Shown here piece after piece: positions 11,968 to 25,573 of a stretch of 64,000 bases of DNA. The position numbers were made by a program, and so were the translations under genes. Below the pieces are notes generated by a model. It was not told the origin of the DNA. It worked only from the letters and a program-made list of their open reading frames with translations, and ran no database searches. The stretch's first letter is position 1; every line of letters begins with the position of its first letter. Source of the DNA: Chamaecrista fasciculata (Eukaryota; Streptophyta; Magnoliopsida; Fabales; Fabaceae); assembly GCA_003254925.1 (NCBI GenBank), contig QANZ01019074.1, positions 191,019 through 255,018 of the forward strand, read 5' to 3'.

Positions 11968-12516
11968 GGTTAACTCATGACCCAATCAGACTCCATCATG
12001 TACAAATATTTGGGCCCAAAATCTAAAATTAAATTTTCAAAGCAATTATATATATATATTTATATATTATTTTAATTATATAGCTTTGGGGCTATTTAAA
12101 CATCTCCCAAAGTCATACATAATAAAATAAAAATAATCTTACTATTATATTTTATGACATTATTTTTAAAAATAAATTTTCAATTTCCTATTAATTATTA
12201 TTATTACACAACTTTTCAATTTTAAAAAGTAAAATAGGAATAATAAATTTTTGATAGTTTTATTCTCATGATCTCATCACATATAGGTCATTTTTAAAGA
12301 AACATTTAAAAAGACAATTTTTTTACAAATTACAAAACTTCTTCCATTTTATAAAATTTAATTATTTTATAATAATATTTAGGACATGCAAAGTCGTGCT
12401 ATTAATTATATTAAAATATTAAGAGTTTTTATTAACATTAACGATTAATTTGCAACAAAAAATAAAGCAAAACTGAAAATAAGTCTAACCTTTTATTCAC
12501 GGGCAAGATGTGATAT

Positions 12517-13303
12517 AGTCATATTTGTGAGTAATCAACATAAAGTTTTATATAAGTTGAGATTTTTGTTCAATATAAGCACTCTCCATTTTTTGATTAT
12601 ATACCACGATCAAACGTAGTTTTGTCTTGATTATTAGCATAGTTCTAATATTTTTTCGTTCAAACAAAAAGGATCAGAAACAAACAAAAGAAAGAAAAAG
12701 ACCTACAATAAAAATTATTCCATTAGAGGGAATATATATATATATATATATACTATATTATATGGCTCCACCCCTTTTTGAGTCATATTTGTGAGTAATC
12801 AACATAAAATTTTATATAAGTTGAGATTTTTGTTCAATATAAGCACTCTCCATTTTTTGATTATATACCACGATCAAACGTAGTTTTGTCTTGATTATTA
12901 GCATAGTTCTAATATTTTTTCGTTCAAACAAAAAGGATCAGAAACAAACAAAAGAAAGAAAAAGACCTACAATAAAAATTATTCCATTAGAGGGAATATA
13001 TATATATATATATATACTATATTATATGGCTCCACCCCTTTTTGAGTCATATTTGTGAGTAATCAACATAAAATTTTATATAAGTTGAGATTTTTGTTCA
13101 ATATAAGCACTCTCCATTTTTTGATTATATACCACGATCAAACGTAGTTTTGTCTTGATTATTAGCATAGTTCTAATATTTTTTCGTTCAAACAAAAAGG
13201 ATCAGAAACAAACAAAAGAAAGAAAAAGACCTACAATAAAAAATATTCCATTAGAGAGAATATATATATATACACACACTATATTATATGGCTCCACCCC
13301 TTT
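12517..13303. repeat. Tandem triplication, 264-bp unit
   Basis: Three head-to-tail units start at 12517, 12781 and 13045 with AGTCATATTTGTGAG and end GGCTCCACCCCTTT. The first two differ at very few positions. The third has diverged at its (TA)n/(CA)n segment and ending. Each unit contains an internal TA repeat. No gene is encoded. Confidence 0.92.
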
Positions 13304-13435
13304 ATGGTTGGTCAAAATTACTGAATTAAAAAAATAGAAAAGAAAAAGAAATCACCCACTTTCCTCTAGGCCACGTTCTCTCACCCCAAACAAATTACTT
13401 TTGATTTTCATTAATATTTTAAACTCAATAAAAAA

Positions 13436-13538
13436 GGGTAAATTACACTTTAGTACTCTATGGTTTGGTCATATTTCACTTTAGTATTCGGTGATTTAAA
13501 AAGTGACACTTTGGTGCCCTGTGATATTCTCTCTTAAC
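13436..13538. mobile_element. Truncated GGGTAAATTAC-family MITE
   Basis: The left end GGGTAAATTACACTTTAG and three GGTACC-like units (here decayed to AGTACT, AGTATT and GGTGCC) are present, but the opposite arm is missing. Sequence after about 13538 is unrelated, so the copy is broken. Confidence 0.6.
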
Positions 13539-14392
13539 AAATTATTTTCAAATAATTTTATATTTTACATACATATTAACAAATTATTTTTGAATAATTT
13601 TATATTTTATATACATATTTGCTTGCCCGTTAGGACACGCAAAGCTTCTAGTATATATATATATATGACTTATGATTACGGGCACGCAAAGCCTCTAATA
13701 TATATATATATATATATATATATGACTTATGATTACGGTCTGATCAATCTTTGATTTTTCTACAAAACCTACAATAAAAATAAAAAACAGAAGTCGCTGT
13801 TTGCATATATCTTTGGTCTTAAAACACATGGAAACGTGTGTTGAAGGGGCTGCAGTGAATTGTATTAAAGCAGAAAACGAGAAATTGAAGAAACCATGTA
13901 TAAGACAATTAACATAAAGGACGTGAAGACACAGTTAAATATGTGTGAAGTTGTTCACGGGATTGTATATATATATGATCATGAGAAAGTGATAAAGTAA
14001 TCACGGGGTATGTAAAAACAAGGTACATTAATCAATGATAGTATCATTTTTCATTTACACATCGTCATTCTATAATGATATTGATCGATATATATATGTA
14101 ATTATATATACACACACAATTTTTACGAACTAAGAAAGATGTGTGTTTTATGGCAACAAAATTTCACTACTTTAGTTTGTTTGGTTGCATCATTTTGCCT
14201 CTCATGTGCTTTGGATTCATGCGTTGATGATCGAAGAAAAAGATATTGTAATTTGGGTAAATTATGGCTGGATTATACTAAAGTAATAACCATTTGCAAA
14301 TACGTGGTGATTTGGTGATCATACCTACTTTGAAAAGGTTCAATCTGGTTAAAACTCCTCTAAAAAATTTAATATATATATATATATATATA

Positions 14393-14769
14393 GCAAAAGT
14401 ACTAATTTCGTCCCTAAATTTTACATTAACTGTTAATTTCGATCTCAATTTTTTTTACAGTCAATTTCGTCTTCAATATTTCACATTTTTGTCAGTTTTT
14501 CCTTTGCTTTTACTTTAGCTAAATATTAACGACATAATCTATGTGGCTAATAATATGTAATATAAAAATAATAGAAAAAGAAACTCAAATCCTAACTTAA
14601 TTAGATTGAAAATAAAATGCAATCTGTCGTTAATTTATTAAAAGAAGTTAGTCAAAGGAAAACATTGACCAAAATATAAAACATTGAGGACGGAACTAAC
14701 AAAAAAAAAAAATTGAGAGCAAAATTAATAGTTGATATAAAATTTGAAGACAAAATTAATATTTTTGTC
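14393..14769. mobile_element. Palindromic MULE-like MITE
   Basis: The ends GCAAAAGTACTAATTTCGTC and an inverse partner ending ATTAATATTTTTGTC enclose arms of spaced TTTCGTCC/TTCAAT units. The flanks are TA-rich, so a target duplication cannot be resolved. Confidence 0.55.
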
Positions 14770-15139
14770 TATGTATAGAGAGATTATATTCTCTCGTTGA
14801 CACATTTAGACTCTAATCCTCACTCCTCTAGAAGGTTTCTTGGGGGGTCCTTCCCACTGGGCAATCCCACTTTGGCTTATTTTAGACAGGGATGAATAGA
14901 AAAGAGAAAAATATATATTTTAAACAAAGTTAGCTAAAAGATATTTAAATCAAATTAATTATAACAAAGAATAAATTGAGAATATTTTTAATTGATAGAT
15001 GATTTATATATTTTGATGAATTAAATATATTAAATATTTTCCGAAATTTGACTTTAATGACATTTTTTGTGAATAAAATTTAAAAGTAACTATTTTTAAT
15101 TTCTAATGTACGTTTTCATTTTGTTAGTATAAAAGGAAT

Positions 15140-15691
15140 GGCCAAAATACACTTTTGGTTCCTCATATTTGGAGTAAGTTACAATTTAGCCATTTTATCA
15201 TTTTTTTGGTTATAATTTTGATCCTGCAAGTTTATAGAAATTTTCAATCTTTGTTCTCAACAATAAAATATGACCATATCTCTTATATTTCAATGATCAA
15301 AAGCAATTTGGAATTACATGTCGCTTTTGATGTCTCATTATTACTCTATCCAATATAATTGGGGCTAGCAGAAAAAAAAAAAAAAAGTCAAATTGGACTT
15401 CGAAAGTTAGCCACTAATTTCATAGTCAAATGAATGGAGTTGGTTATCTCTCTTTCGTTTCAAGTTCAAATGCGATGAGTTTGGAGTCACAAGTTACTTT
15501 TGACAAGTCATTTTTCTGCTCAGCTGGTAGGATCGTCAACAAATGAGATTAAATAGGTCAAAAAGTGGATTTGAGACAAAAAACTGAAACCTTTAAAAAA
15601 TATGTAAGATCAACATTGCAACAAAAAAGAAACATAAAGGACTGGATTGCAATCTATCCCAAACATAAATGACCAAAAGTACACTTTGGCC
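15140..15691. mobile_element. Palindromic MULE-like element
   Basis: The left end GGCCAAAATACACTTTTGG mirrors the right end CCAAAAGTACACTTTGGCC. The possible 9-bp duplication is imperfect (AAAAGGAAT versus TAAAGAAAT). Interior phrases such as GTTCAAATGCGATGAGTTTG are shared with 21642-22420 and 54926-55519, which places it in the longer palindromic family. Confidence 0.65.
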
Positions 15692-15805
15692 TAAAGAAAT
15701 AGTATGTATATAAGTTAGCCCCAAAAATTATGAAATCAATACACTTTAATCCTCACGTCTTCATGAGTTGGACCCTAAAAAATAAGATTGGTTGACTAAA
15801 AGAGT

Positions 15806-16217
15806 GTTCCGGGAACGGGTAGGTTCATGCTTGGAGGTCCAGAGCAAAACAAGAGAAAAAGGGTAAAATAATAATCAAAGTAAATTAAAGAATAACAATA
15901 CTAGATTAAATAATAGGAAACAATCTCTAAAATGGTCTTAATAGGAGAGAAGTAAAGCACTTTAAGTAAGAAATCGGTAAAACAAGATGACTTAAAATAT
16001 AGTAAAACAAAATATGTACTAAAGAGTTCAAAGGGTATAGTGGTTCTCACTAATATATGACTTATCTTCCTACGTTAGCTATCTCCCTTTTCCCTTTCCT
16101 CATGCATGTCTTTCAATCTCTCTCATATATGCCTTATGCCTTTCTTCACTCTCCTTTTCCTACCGCCTAATCATGCGCCTCCCTTCTTCCTTCCCCCCTT
16201 TCTATGCGCCTCTCACA

Positions 16218-16256
<39 letters not shown>

Positions 16257-16730
16257 ACCCTTAATTGTCTTAATTCACCATTAAATTAACTTCTTTAATT
16301 AGACTTCAATTGCCTTAATCATCCTTTAAAACTCATGAAACTACCATATTTGAATTATTAACCTTCAATACATATTAATATATAAATCAATGCCTCATAA
16401 TATCTTACTTTCCTCCAGGTAACGTGAGAATGTAAGAGACAAAGTGAAAGAATATAACATATAGGCTAAAATAACAATTTGGTCCTTATCTAGTTTACTT
16501 CCTTTCACAATAATCCCTATTTACTAATAAAGCTAAGATGATGGGATTTGAGCTCAATAGAACAACACTATATTTACTAAAAATAAGTCCTTACCTTACT
16601 TACTTAAGTGATCGTGACTGAACACGAAAGAGCCTTTACTTCGATCCTATCAAGCCATACCCTAGGACTGTTCCAGGGTAAGGAGGGACCCTCCTTCATA
16701 ACATTCCAAACCTTGTCCAAGTGAGAATAT
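15806..16730. mobile_element. Dispersed repeat, copy 2 (possible LTR-derived)
   Basis: It opens TGTTCCGGGAACGGGTAGG, aligns with 8868-9600 throughout and ends near ACCTTGTCCAAGTGAGAATA. It carries a (TA)17 expansion at 16221-16254 that the other copy lacks. Its class is undetermined. Confidence 0.45.
16221..16254. repeat. (AT)17 microsatellite
   Basis: Uninterrupted AT dinucleotides inside the dispersed repeat at 15806-16730. Confidence 0.95.
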
Positions 16731-17314
16731 TGCGAATAACACTTCTTATATTAACTAATTAATTATAAAATAATAAGAACAAAGAGGAAGGAATCTTATT
16801 TCTTCCTTTAACTTTTTTTTGGGTGGATTATTTCTTCCTTTTACATCTTATATATTTTACCTTCTTGGTTTTTATTCCACTACCAAAAAACAATAACTCA
16901 ACCCGGCCCATACCTATTATGGGACAATTGTTATTACAATTAACAAAATATGAGGTTGGTGCTTTCACCAAATATATATATATGAGCTGAGGTTGGTGCA
17001 TAATTATATTATACTTGAAACATAACTTTTGTTGATTGGTGCATAATCAATTTCTTTATTTAAGAAAAAGAAAAGAGAATAATGTTTACCTAAATGTTTA
17101 GATCTAATTAGCTGAATGTGTATATTAAACTAAGCTTACCAGCTTCAATTTCCTTTTTGTCAATAAAATGAATCTCATAACCTTTTATGTTAAAGAAGCC
17201 ACCCAGGCCGGTTTCAGGCAATGATGAGAGTGGGACTTCTTATCATCTCTTCCTTTCTCATAACTCTAATGGAATTATTTTGACTTGGGTAAAAGAAATC
17301 GTCTATATATATAA

Positions 17315-17670
17315 GGTAAATTTCACTTTAGTACCTTGTTCTGTGGACCAATTCCATTTTGGTACCCTGTTCTTTCAAAAGTGACACTTTGGTACCTATT
17401 TTTTCAAAAAAATCATTTTGGTACCCTGTTCTTTCAAAAGTGACATTTTGGTACCCTATTCTTTGGACCAAGTGACACTTTGGTACCCTGTTCTTTCACT
17501 ATTTGTTACCCTATTCTATCTTTTTTAGGGTACCAAAGTGTCACTTGGTCTAAAGAACAGAGTACTAAAATGTCACTTCTGAAAGAACAGGGTACCAAAA
17601 TGATATTTTTGAAAGAACAGGGTACCAAAGTGTCACTTTTGAAAGAACAGGTACTAAAGTAGAATTTACC
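17315..17670. mobile_element. Palindromic MITE of the GGTAAATTNCAC family
   Basis: It starts GGTAAATTTCACTTTAG and ends CTAAAGTAGAATTTACC. Between them are repeated CTTTGGTACCCTGTTCTTTC units in one arm and their inverse in the other. TA repeats on both flanks hide any target duplication. Confidence 0.7.
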
Positions 17671-19479
17671 CATATATATATATATATAAGTGTGTGTGAA
17701 GAAGGATTGGGAAACCCTACTTAATCCATGTGTTTCTCTAAAAATAGCATTTATTTATATTTTCCATTTTTAATTTATTTTTTCAATAGTGATATATATC
17801 TTTAATTATTTTAACCATTTCTTTAAATAAAAAAGAGAATATATATACATGAAAGAATATTTGTAAGTCTAGTAAGCAGTCCACATCTTTCCCATCTGTA
17901 GACTGTTGATGAGGGCCATGCATGGGGATAAAGAAACAAAATACAAATGCCACAAAAATTAAAGAATCTTAATTAAATCATGTCACCTAACTAACAAGGT
18001 TTGGATAATTATTTAAATTAAATCATGTGACTACCAAAGTACCTAATGATTTTAATACTCGGAATATTAATTAAGCACTATGTTGGGGTCTTTAATTCAG
18101 TCGGAAAATTGTCATCCCATGCACACATATCACTATCGTTTTACTAATTATTGCTATGACTATTATTATATTATTAGTAGTTTTTATAGTATAATGTTGT
18201 GCCAAGTTCTAACTTCTAACCACCCGTTAATTACTTAGAATAGGATTGTTTATTTAAAGTATGGTATTTGGGAAACTCGATTAATGTATGAATGGAATAA
18301 CACTATAATTGATGGAGAAAAATAAATGAGGGGCCATTAAAAAAGAAAATATAGAACAAACTAATTAATTAGAAAAACTAACATGCAAATAACCAAAATA
18401 AAATGTTTTTTTTCCTTACTAAACTCCTTTTAGTGAATAGCCTAGATTCAGCAGGAATGTTGACAAAACTCACTCCAACTTTTTTTTTAAAAAAAAAAAA
18501 TCAGAGGGAATATTCGATTAATGTTGGAAAAAGACTAAAGAGAGAGTAACCTTAATTAATTAAATCTGATGTTGAATACAAAGAGTTAATTAGTTCATCT
18601 CAGTTCACGGGTTAAACAAAACATTAAATATGTATATTGTTATATTATATATATAATTAAGTAACTGGTGCATGTTAATATATATATAATGTTACAAAAC
18701 ATCTCATTGCTAATTAAATCACTCAGAATGGCGTTGAATTGAACCAGCTGGAGAATCAGTTAATAAACGACATTAATGCAGCTACAATATAGACAAACAC
18801 AGTGTCGTATATACATTGAACAAACCAAAAATAAATATGTATAGAATGGTAAGGACAAATCATTGCCCTGCTTTAAATATACAAGTGGGTGAGATAGAGG
18901 CAAACATAGATTTATTATGTCGTTTTGTGCTTATCCAATGAACCACACTATACTTCATCACTTTCTTAATTTTTTTTATTTAATTTAATTTTCTTCAAAA
19001 GTTTGGGACAGATCGCCGCATACACAAATATTTATCTATATATATACCTTACCCAAAAAAAAAACCAGTTATATATACATAATATATTTATGTTTATATG
19101 AGACACACAGGGACACTGATATTAATATCCACATTACAATAATGTTGTGTGTCCAAAATTTGTATGGGTGTATGCATGATGGGTGAAGAATTTATGCTAT
19201 GTATTATTATATTATATTTTGCAGTCTATTGTATTAACAAAGTCCAAAAATATTCCTCTTTCTAAATCCCACAAAAGTAACAACACCACCATGCGTTCAT
19301 GTGCAAGCTAGTCATCGATTGTGTGCAAATCAACCGGGCTTGTCTACAAATATTTTGGCAATTTCATGTGACCAACATACATACATACATGTAAGTATTG
19401 TGTGGGAGAAACATTATCAATTATTATCATTATCTGATACTCAAAGTGTTAACTCTACCAAATTAAAGTGTGATGACCA
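17671..19479. other. AT-rich intergenic DNA
   Basis: I see no gene, RNA or bounded repeat. Short reading frames here lack start context and recognisable similarity. Confidence 0.4.
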
Positions 19480-19627
19480 CCAATAAATGTTTGGCGTAGT
19501 GGTTTAGCGAGCTGCACTTTAAGGATAAGATCTAAATTCGATTCTTAGAGTCGATATTATTGACAAAGGTTTGACTATTTCGTCTCTGAGGCCCGAATAA
19601 GATTAGTCAGTTTAACTAAAAAAAAAG
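19480..19627 (+). mobile_element. tRNA-derived SINE with 12-bp target duplication
   Basis: The head carries a Pol III A box (TGGCGTAGTGG) and a decayed B box (AATTCGATTC), and the element ends in an A-rich tail. It is flanked by direct repeats GTGTGATGACCA at 19468-19479 and 19628-19639. The length of 148 bp is usual for plant SINEs. Confidence 0.75.
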
Positions 19628-20843
19628 GTGTGATGACCAATTTTTCAGTGGCAACCAAAGTAAGTTGCCACTAAAAGTTTCATAGTTCAAGATAAATTTT
19701 AGAAGTTTTCATATATAGAAAATACTGAAGGGTGTTTATATAGATAAAACTTAACTACGATTTCATATTTTAATGACGACTAACTTTTTATTTAAGTCAT
19801 AGGCCTAGCAATGAAGAACACAAGAGTAGTAGTTAATTAATTTTGGATCATCACCATATAATTTAATTTGTAAAATCACGAGTAATTATTTCTTTCGATA
19901 GCTTTTCCCTCTTGTTACAAATTTACAACTACGTAAACAATATATACAACACTAGAAAATAGAGGCAAATAAAGCATTGTTTTCTTTTTATCCAATATAT
20001 TTATGGCTATATAGTAATTAAATTAAAATTTAATAAGGCAAAGTAAAGAAGCTGATTTAAGGTTTCAAGAAAGCCGTTCGTTGTTCAGTCCTTATCTCTT
20101 ATTATGAAAATATATATTAGGTACATAACAAAGATGATTATGAGTTTATGACCCACAATCACAATAATTGAATGAAAAAACAAAGCCCATAAAACGTTAC
20201 TGGAATCCTCTCCTCACGCTCAAATTTGGGATGGGTAAATATTAATAATGACAATAAGAATATAATTGTATTATTCAATTATTGAAAGACATATATAAAT
20301 AAATATAATTTATTCTTTAAAAGTTTAATTTGTATGTTTTATAAAAATCATTAAATTAATACACGCGCGTTATTCTTTTATCTCATCTTGTTAGCTCTAT
20401 TTAATAGTATGTAAAAAAAATACCTTTTTAATAACAATTTAATCATTTCAATAAATTTCTCTACATATACAAATAAGTTTTTAAAATTTAATTTTATTTA
20501 ACAAAATAGTCCTTCACAAATAGTTACGTTAGATAGAGATATATAATATATATAATGAGATAAAAGACTAGCATATATTAATAAATTCTAACTTTTACTA
20601 CGTAACAAACGGTGTAAAACTATAGTCTTTTTGGCTTAATTATTAGTTTGTTTATTTTTAAGATACCAAATTATATGTTTATTTTATTAAATCATTTTTG
20701 TCAAATAATCATAATAATATTAGCACTAATAACTTGTATAATTTATCAGATTTAATTTGAATTAATTAAGATACTATTTTTTGTGCAATACTACCTAATT
20801 TAGATAAATCATTGTTCATTTATAAATATAATATGAATTTATC

Positions 20844-20987
20844 TAACATGTGCTCATAGGACATATTTTAAGGTTTCTTCTGATTGGTTAGTATAGCATC
20901 TCATATCTTGAAATCTACGAAAATTTATTTAAAAGATAATTTTTTATGTTTGAAAACTCACTTGACTAATAAAAAGAAACTTTAACA
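20844..20987. repeat. Dispersed short repeat, copy 2
   Basis: This matches 1938-2105 over the core AAGGTTTCTTCTGATTGGTT and AAAACTCACTT, but it ends early at its right side, so that terminus appears lost. Confidence 0.5.
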
Positions 20988-21199
20988 GTTGGTGGGAGCT
21001 CAAACTTCCACGATTGGAATTTTTTTCAGTGAAAAGAGATAAGAGAAAGATAATTGTAAGGTTAAAAAGAAAGAGGTAGGATTTTTGAGAGATCTACTTC
21101 TTTATACATTACAAAAACTTGAGAATCGGTGGGACTCGCCACCAAATGATTTTAAGATTTTTGGGACAAATAATTTAGTGCTTTTCAAAAACAAAAATT

Positions 21200-21509
21200 C
21201 AAAAAATATAAAAGCTTTCTATGGTGCCATTTGTCACCACAAAAAGGATAATTAGTGGTGATACATAAGTTACTACTAATACACTTTATTGGTGGCGATA
21301 TTTGTCGCCATTGGAAGTTTAGAATAGAATTGATGTCAACCTTTAGTGATGACATTAAAAAGTTGTCATTGATTGAATGACATTCGACCGCTATGGATTC
21401 TTCAATTTTGATGGCGACATTTATTGTCACCACCAAAAGCTTGTATTCATCAGTGGTTTCTTCTTTTCGTCATCGAATGTGGCAACCAATATCCAATTCT
21501 TTTGCAGTG
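21200..21509. mobile_element. Possible CACTA-type terminal fragment
   Basis: The right edge reads TTTTGCAGTG, the inverse of a CACTG.. terminus. The preceding 300 bases carry repeated, inverted GGTGGCGACA-like units that resemble the subterminal repeats of plant CACTA elements. No opposite end was found. Confidence 0.3.
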
Positions 21510-21641
21510 ATAGTATTATCTATCTATTTATCTAATAACTTGAATTAACTTGCCTAAGCCCAAGAAACGAAACCGACATAGTGATTTCACTATTAATATC
21601 GATCTTATTCCATTGATAAACTAAAACCACTACAACAAATA

Positions 21642-22420
21642 GGCCAACCTACAATTTTGGTATCTTATCTTTGAGGTAAGTTGCATTGTGATCCAACAAT
21701 TTATCTTCTTTTTTTCTTATAATTTTGATCTTATATCTTTTTTAAAAATTTCACTCCTTTGTCCTAAAGACTGAATATGGTCATATATATCTCTTTTGTT
21801 TTAAGTTCAAATAGGACGAGTCTTAAGCTAAGTGTTTCTTCTGACGAGTCTTTTTCTTGTCTAGTTGAGGTCATCAGCAAATTAATAAGGTCAAATTAGG
21901 CTTCGAAAATGAGCCACTCGTTTCATAGTTAAACTAGTAAAGTTGGTCATATCTCTTTTGTTTCTAGTCTGACTATGACGAGCTCAAAACTACATATTAT
22001 TTTTTTATGAGTAACCTTTAGAATTGTGGCTTGGAAGGGGGAAACCCATAAACAAATCGTTGGAAGTCACAGTGTCTGTCGTACTCCAAAATCGTTGTAA
22101 TCAGACTTGAAATAAAAGGTATATGACTGATTTCGCTTGTTTGACAGTGAAATGAGCGACCCACTTTCAAAGTTCAATTTGACTTTATTTTGCTGATGGG
22201 TCAAACTAGACAAAGAAAAAAATCGTAAAAAATAACATGTCACTCAGAATTTGTTGCATCTGGACTTGAAACAAGAAAAATATATCCACATTCAATCTTT
22301 GGAATCAATGAGTGAAACTTTTAGGGAAGGTATAAGACTAAAATTATATATAAAAAAAGGATAAATGACTGTATTGTAACTTACTCCAAAGATAATATAG
22401 ATCAAAATTTCACTTTAGCC
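21642..22420. mobile_element. Palindromic MULE-like element, 779 bp
   Basis: The ends are GGCCAACCTACAATTTTGG and the inverse-type CAAAATTTCACTTTAGCC. The 9-bp flanks CAACAAATA (21633-21641) and TAACAAATA (22421-22429) agree at 8 of 9 positions. The interior repeats phrases of the family at 54926-55519. Confidence 0.68.
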
Positions 22421-24059
22421 TAACAAATAATTTAAGATTTCACAAATAAACTATTTACCCTCGTGTTTGAAAGTTAGGATTATTAATGGATTAACATGAG
22501 GGAGTTGCATCCACTAAAAAAACAAAATAATGAAAAATGAAAAGAAAGAAAGGCATGATGAGAAGATGACTTAACTGATTGAAAACATGAATGTCACGTA
22601 AGTCAATTTGGTGTTTTATGCTCAAAGTCTTACCGTGGATGCTTCATAATATAAGTAGTTAATTAGCTTATAGTGGAGGGCCAATAGTGCTATGATGTGT
22701 GAGTGTGTGTGTATTAATTAAAAGAAGTAATGGTTGATTATATTATTAGTAGTATGTATGTTTAGGAAATTTGAGTGATGCTTATTGGATATATTTAAAG
22801 CATTTGGAAAACGTTGATTATTTGCAAGTTGTGGAGATGAGAGAGTTATCGGATAAGTCATAAGTGAAGTGTTTAATTAAGTGGTCAATTTAAAGACACA
22901 TATTAATAGTCACATTCAAACACACAAACTCAATCATTGTACTTGTGGATAATGGATCAGGGCCACGCGGGATTCCCGCACAGTACTTCTTCATTTCCTT
23001 TCTTTTATAAATTAATTAATAAATTAATATGATTTGATTTTTAACAAAAATTTATTGATTTTAAGTCTTTAAATAACCAATAAATAAAAGTTAATTAATC
23101 TTACTAAATTTAATCACCATCAACTTATTAATCTGAATAACAATTGAGGATTGATATTGAGGAAATAGTATGTTTAAATAATTAAGTGTATACATATATA
23201 TATAAGTAAAGCAATAATTTAATCTTTAAAATATATAGTTATAGTTAATTTAATTAACATAAAATTTAATGGTTAATATTTATATAGATAATCAAAGCTT
23301 AATTGTCATCAGATGATCATAGTTCAAATTAATCAAATGGCACATGCATGGAGGTGTTGTTGCAGTCTTGCAGAGAATGAAGAGACAAAAGGTGGAAAAG
23401 AAAAAGGTCAATGGAGTTTGATGGATATATTTGGGCCAAAAAACAAAGTTTGATAGATATATATATGAGTGGAACCATAAATATGATATGATATTGCACA
23501 TGACATGAATTTAATATTAGTTGAAAGAAAAGGGAAAATGTCAAACTTGGAAGCAATACTAATATTGTGAATGCATAGCATATAAATATATAAATATCTT
23601 GATGAGGTAAATAATTATATTGGGGGTGGGGTAAAATGGAAGTAGAAGCTAATAATTATTGAAAGAGTGGTCCTTACTCATTAGGAGTGTGGAGGCACAA
23701 TGCAGCATGTGACTTGTTCCAAACCCTTCAACCTCAAATTAAGCACACCACACACATATTACATATATATATATATAAGCTACCACCTTTCTTCCTTCTT
23801 CTTTGTTCATTTTCTCTTTTATATTCAGATCTTTTCCTTCAACGTGGGGATCATGTGCATGCTGAGACAATCATCAATTCACCTACACTTCCTCTCAATC
23901 TCATAATGTTGCTTCTAACTATCTAATTATATACATATATATATATATATCGAATAAATTAATAGGTTATTTTTTTAAAAAAACTTAGATATATACTTGC
24001 AGGTCTCAATTTAATTTATGAAAAATCAAATTTATATATATATATATATATATATATAT
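22421..24059. other. AT-rich intergenic DNA before the gap
   Basis: No gene is supported. A TATA-like, pyrimidine-rich stretch near 23760-23840 looks promoter-like but no coding region follows it before the gap. A TA repeat abuts the gap at about 24031-24059. Confidence 0.35.
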
Positions 24060-24642
24060 NNNNNNNNNNNNNNNNNNNNNNNNNNNNNNNNNNNNNNNNN
24101 NNNNNNNNNNNNNNNNNNNNNNNNNNNNNNNNNNNNNNNNNNNNNNNNNNNNNNNNNNNNNNNNNNNNNNNNNNNNNNNNNNNNNNNNNNNNNNNNNNNN
24201 NNNNNNNNNNNNNNNNNNNNNNNNNNNNNNNNNNNNNNNNNNNNNNNNNNNNNNNNNNNNNNNNNNNNNNNNNNNNNNNNNNNNNNNNNNNNNNNNNNNN
24301 NNNNNNNNNNNNNNNNNNNNNNNNNNNNNNNNNNNNNNNNNNNNNNNNNNNNNNNNNNNNNNNNNNNNNNNNNNNNNNNNNNNNNNNNNNNNNNNNNNNN
24401 NNNNNNNNNNNNNNNNNNNNNNNNNNNNNNNNNNNNNNNNNNNNNNNNNNNNNNNNNNNNNNNNNNNNNNNNNNNNNNNNNNNNNNNNNNNNNNNNNNNN
24501 NNNNNNNNNNNNNNNNNNNNNNNNNNNNNNNNNNNNNNNNNNNNNNNNNNNNNNNNNNNNNNNNNNNNNNNNNNNNNNNNNNNNNNNNNNNNNNNNNNNN
24601 NNNNNNNNNNNNNNNNNNNNNNNNNNNNNNNNNNNNNNNNNN
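24060..24642. other. Assembly gap
   Basis: 583 undetermined bases. The left edge is a TA microsatellite, which probably caused the break in assembly. Confidence 0.99.
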
Positions 24643-25573
24643 TAATGTATGTATAATATTGTGTAAGATTTGTAATTAAAAAAAGGGACCTGAATAATAG
24701 CTTTGTAAGGAATGTAAATAAATGTATATGCGCCATCATATGTACGTGTAATGCATATATATATTTTTTTATGGGAATGAGGGTGGGATGAGAGAGAACG
24801 TGGCATGAGTTTTTTATTTTTATTTATATATATTTCTATGTATTATAGTTTTAAATGACGGACTACTAGAAGACTCCTCAGAGATATAATACAGTATACA
24901 TTAGTCAAAAGCAACTAGAATAGATTGAAGAGTCGGCAATTTCTTAAACAACTACGTGAAACCATGCTAACACTTAGAATTACAATACTACTACAATCCT
25001 TTTACATATTTTCATCATTACATACCTTAATTTTTTAGTTTCACATTCCAAAACAACTTATCTATATATTAACAACCCAAATACAAAAACATTAAAAAAG
25101 TGATTACCGTATCTTTTACACAAACTTCAGAAGGTTAAAATGTCTATGAAATCTAATGTATCGCCCCTCCACACTTCAATATCTTCCCACCCTCATGATT
25201 TTCATGTGATTAGAAAAGTTTAATTTTCCATCTAAAACTGAACCACAATAAATTTAAAATTTTACACGTACTATTAATAGACATTTACACCACAAGGTCA
25301 AATGAAAGACATACATAAGGGTAAAGACAAGGCGCTCCAGTTTTCCATATTCCTCCTGTCCTAAACAAACTAAACTTTTTCTGGCCTAAAGCCAACTATA
25401 CTTCTCTACCTAATAGCCGTAGATAATCAGAGTAAGATATAAATATCCTAAACAGAATTCACAAGCACAAGGATGCAGCCCAAATAACGCACATCCTTCG
25501 GAATTCAAATCTAGAAAATTGATTCCGCTAGTCACCAAATTTTACTTGCAAGGTCTAGAAAAATAAGAAAGGT
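24643..25573. other. Intergenic DNA and nicastrin 3' flank
   Basis: Nothing coding is seen. The right part is expected to be the 3' untranslated region of the nicastrin gene. Confidence 0.4.

Noticed and set aside
23687-23926. Promoter-like stretch followed by 79- and 68-codon frames
   Set aside because: TATA-like and CT-rich sequence is present, but the frames are low-complexity and unlike any family. I also checked for common plant microRNA sequences here and found none.
24006-24806. Long frames spanning the gap
   Set aside because: They consist almost entirely of undetermined bases.
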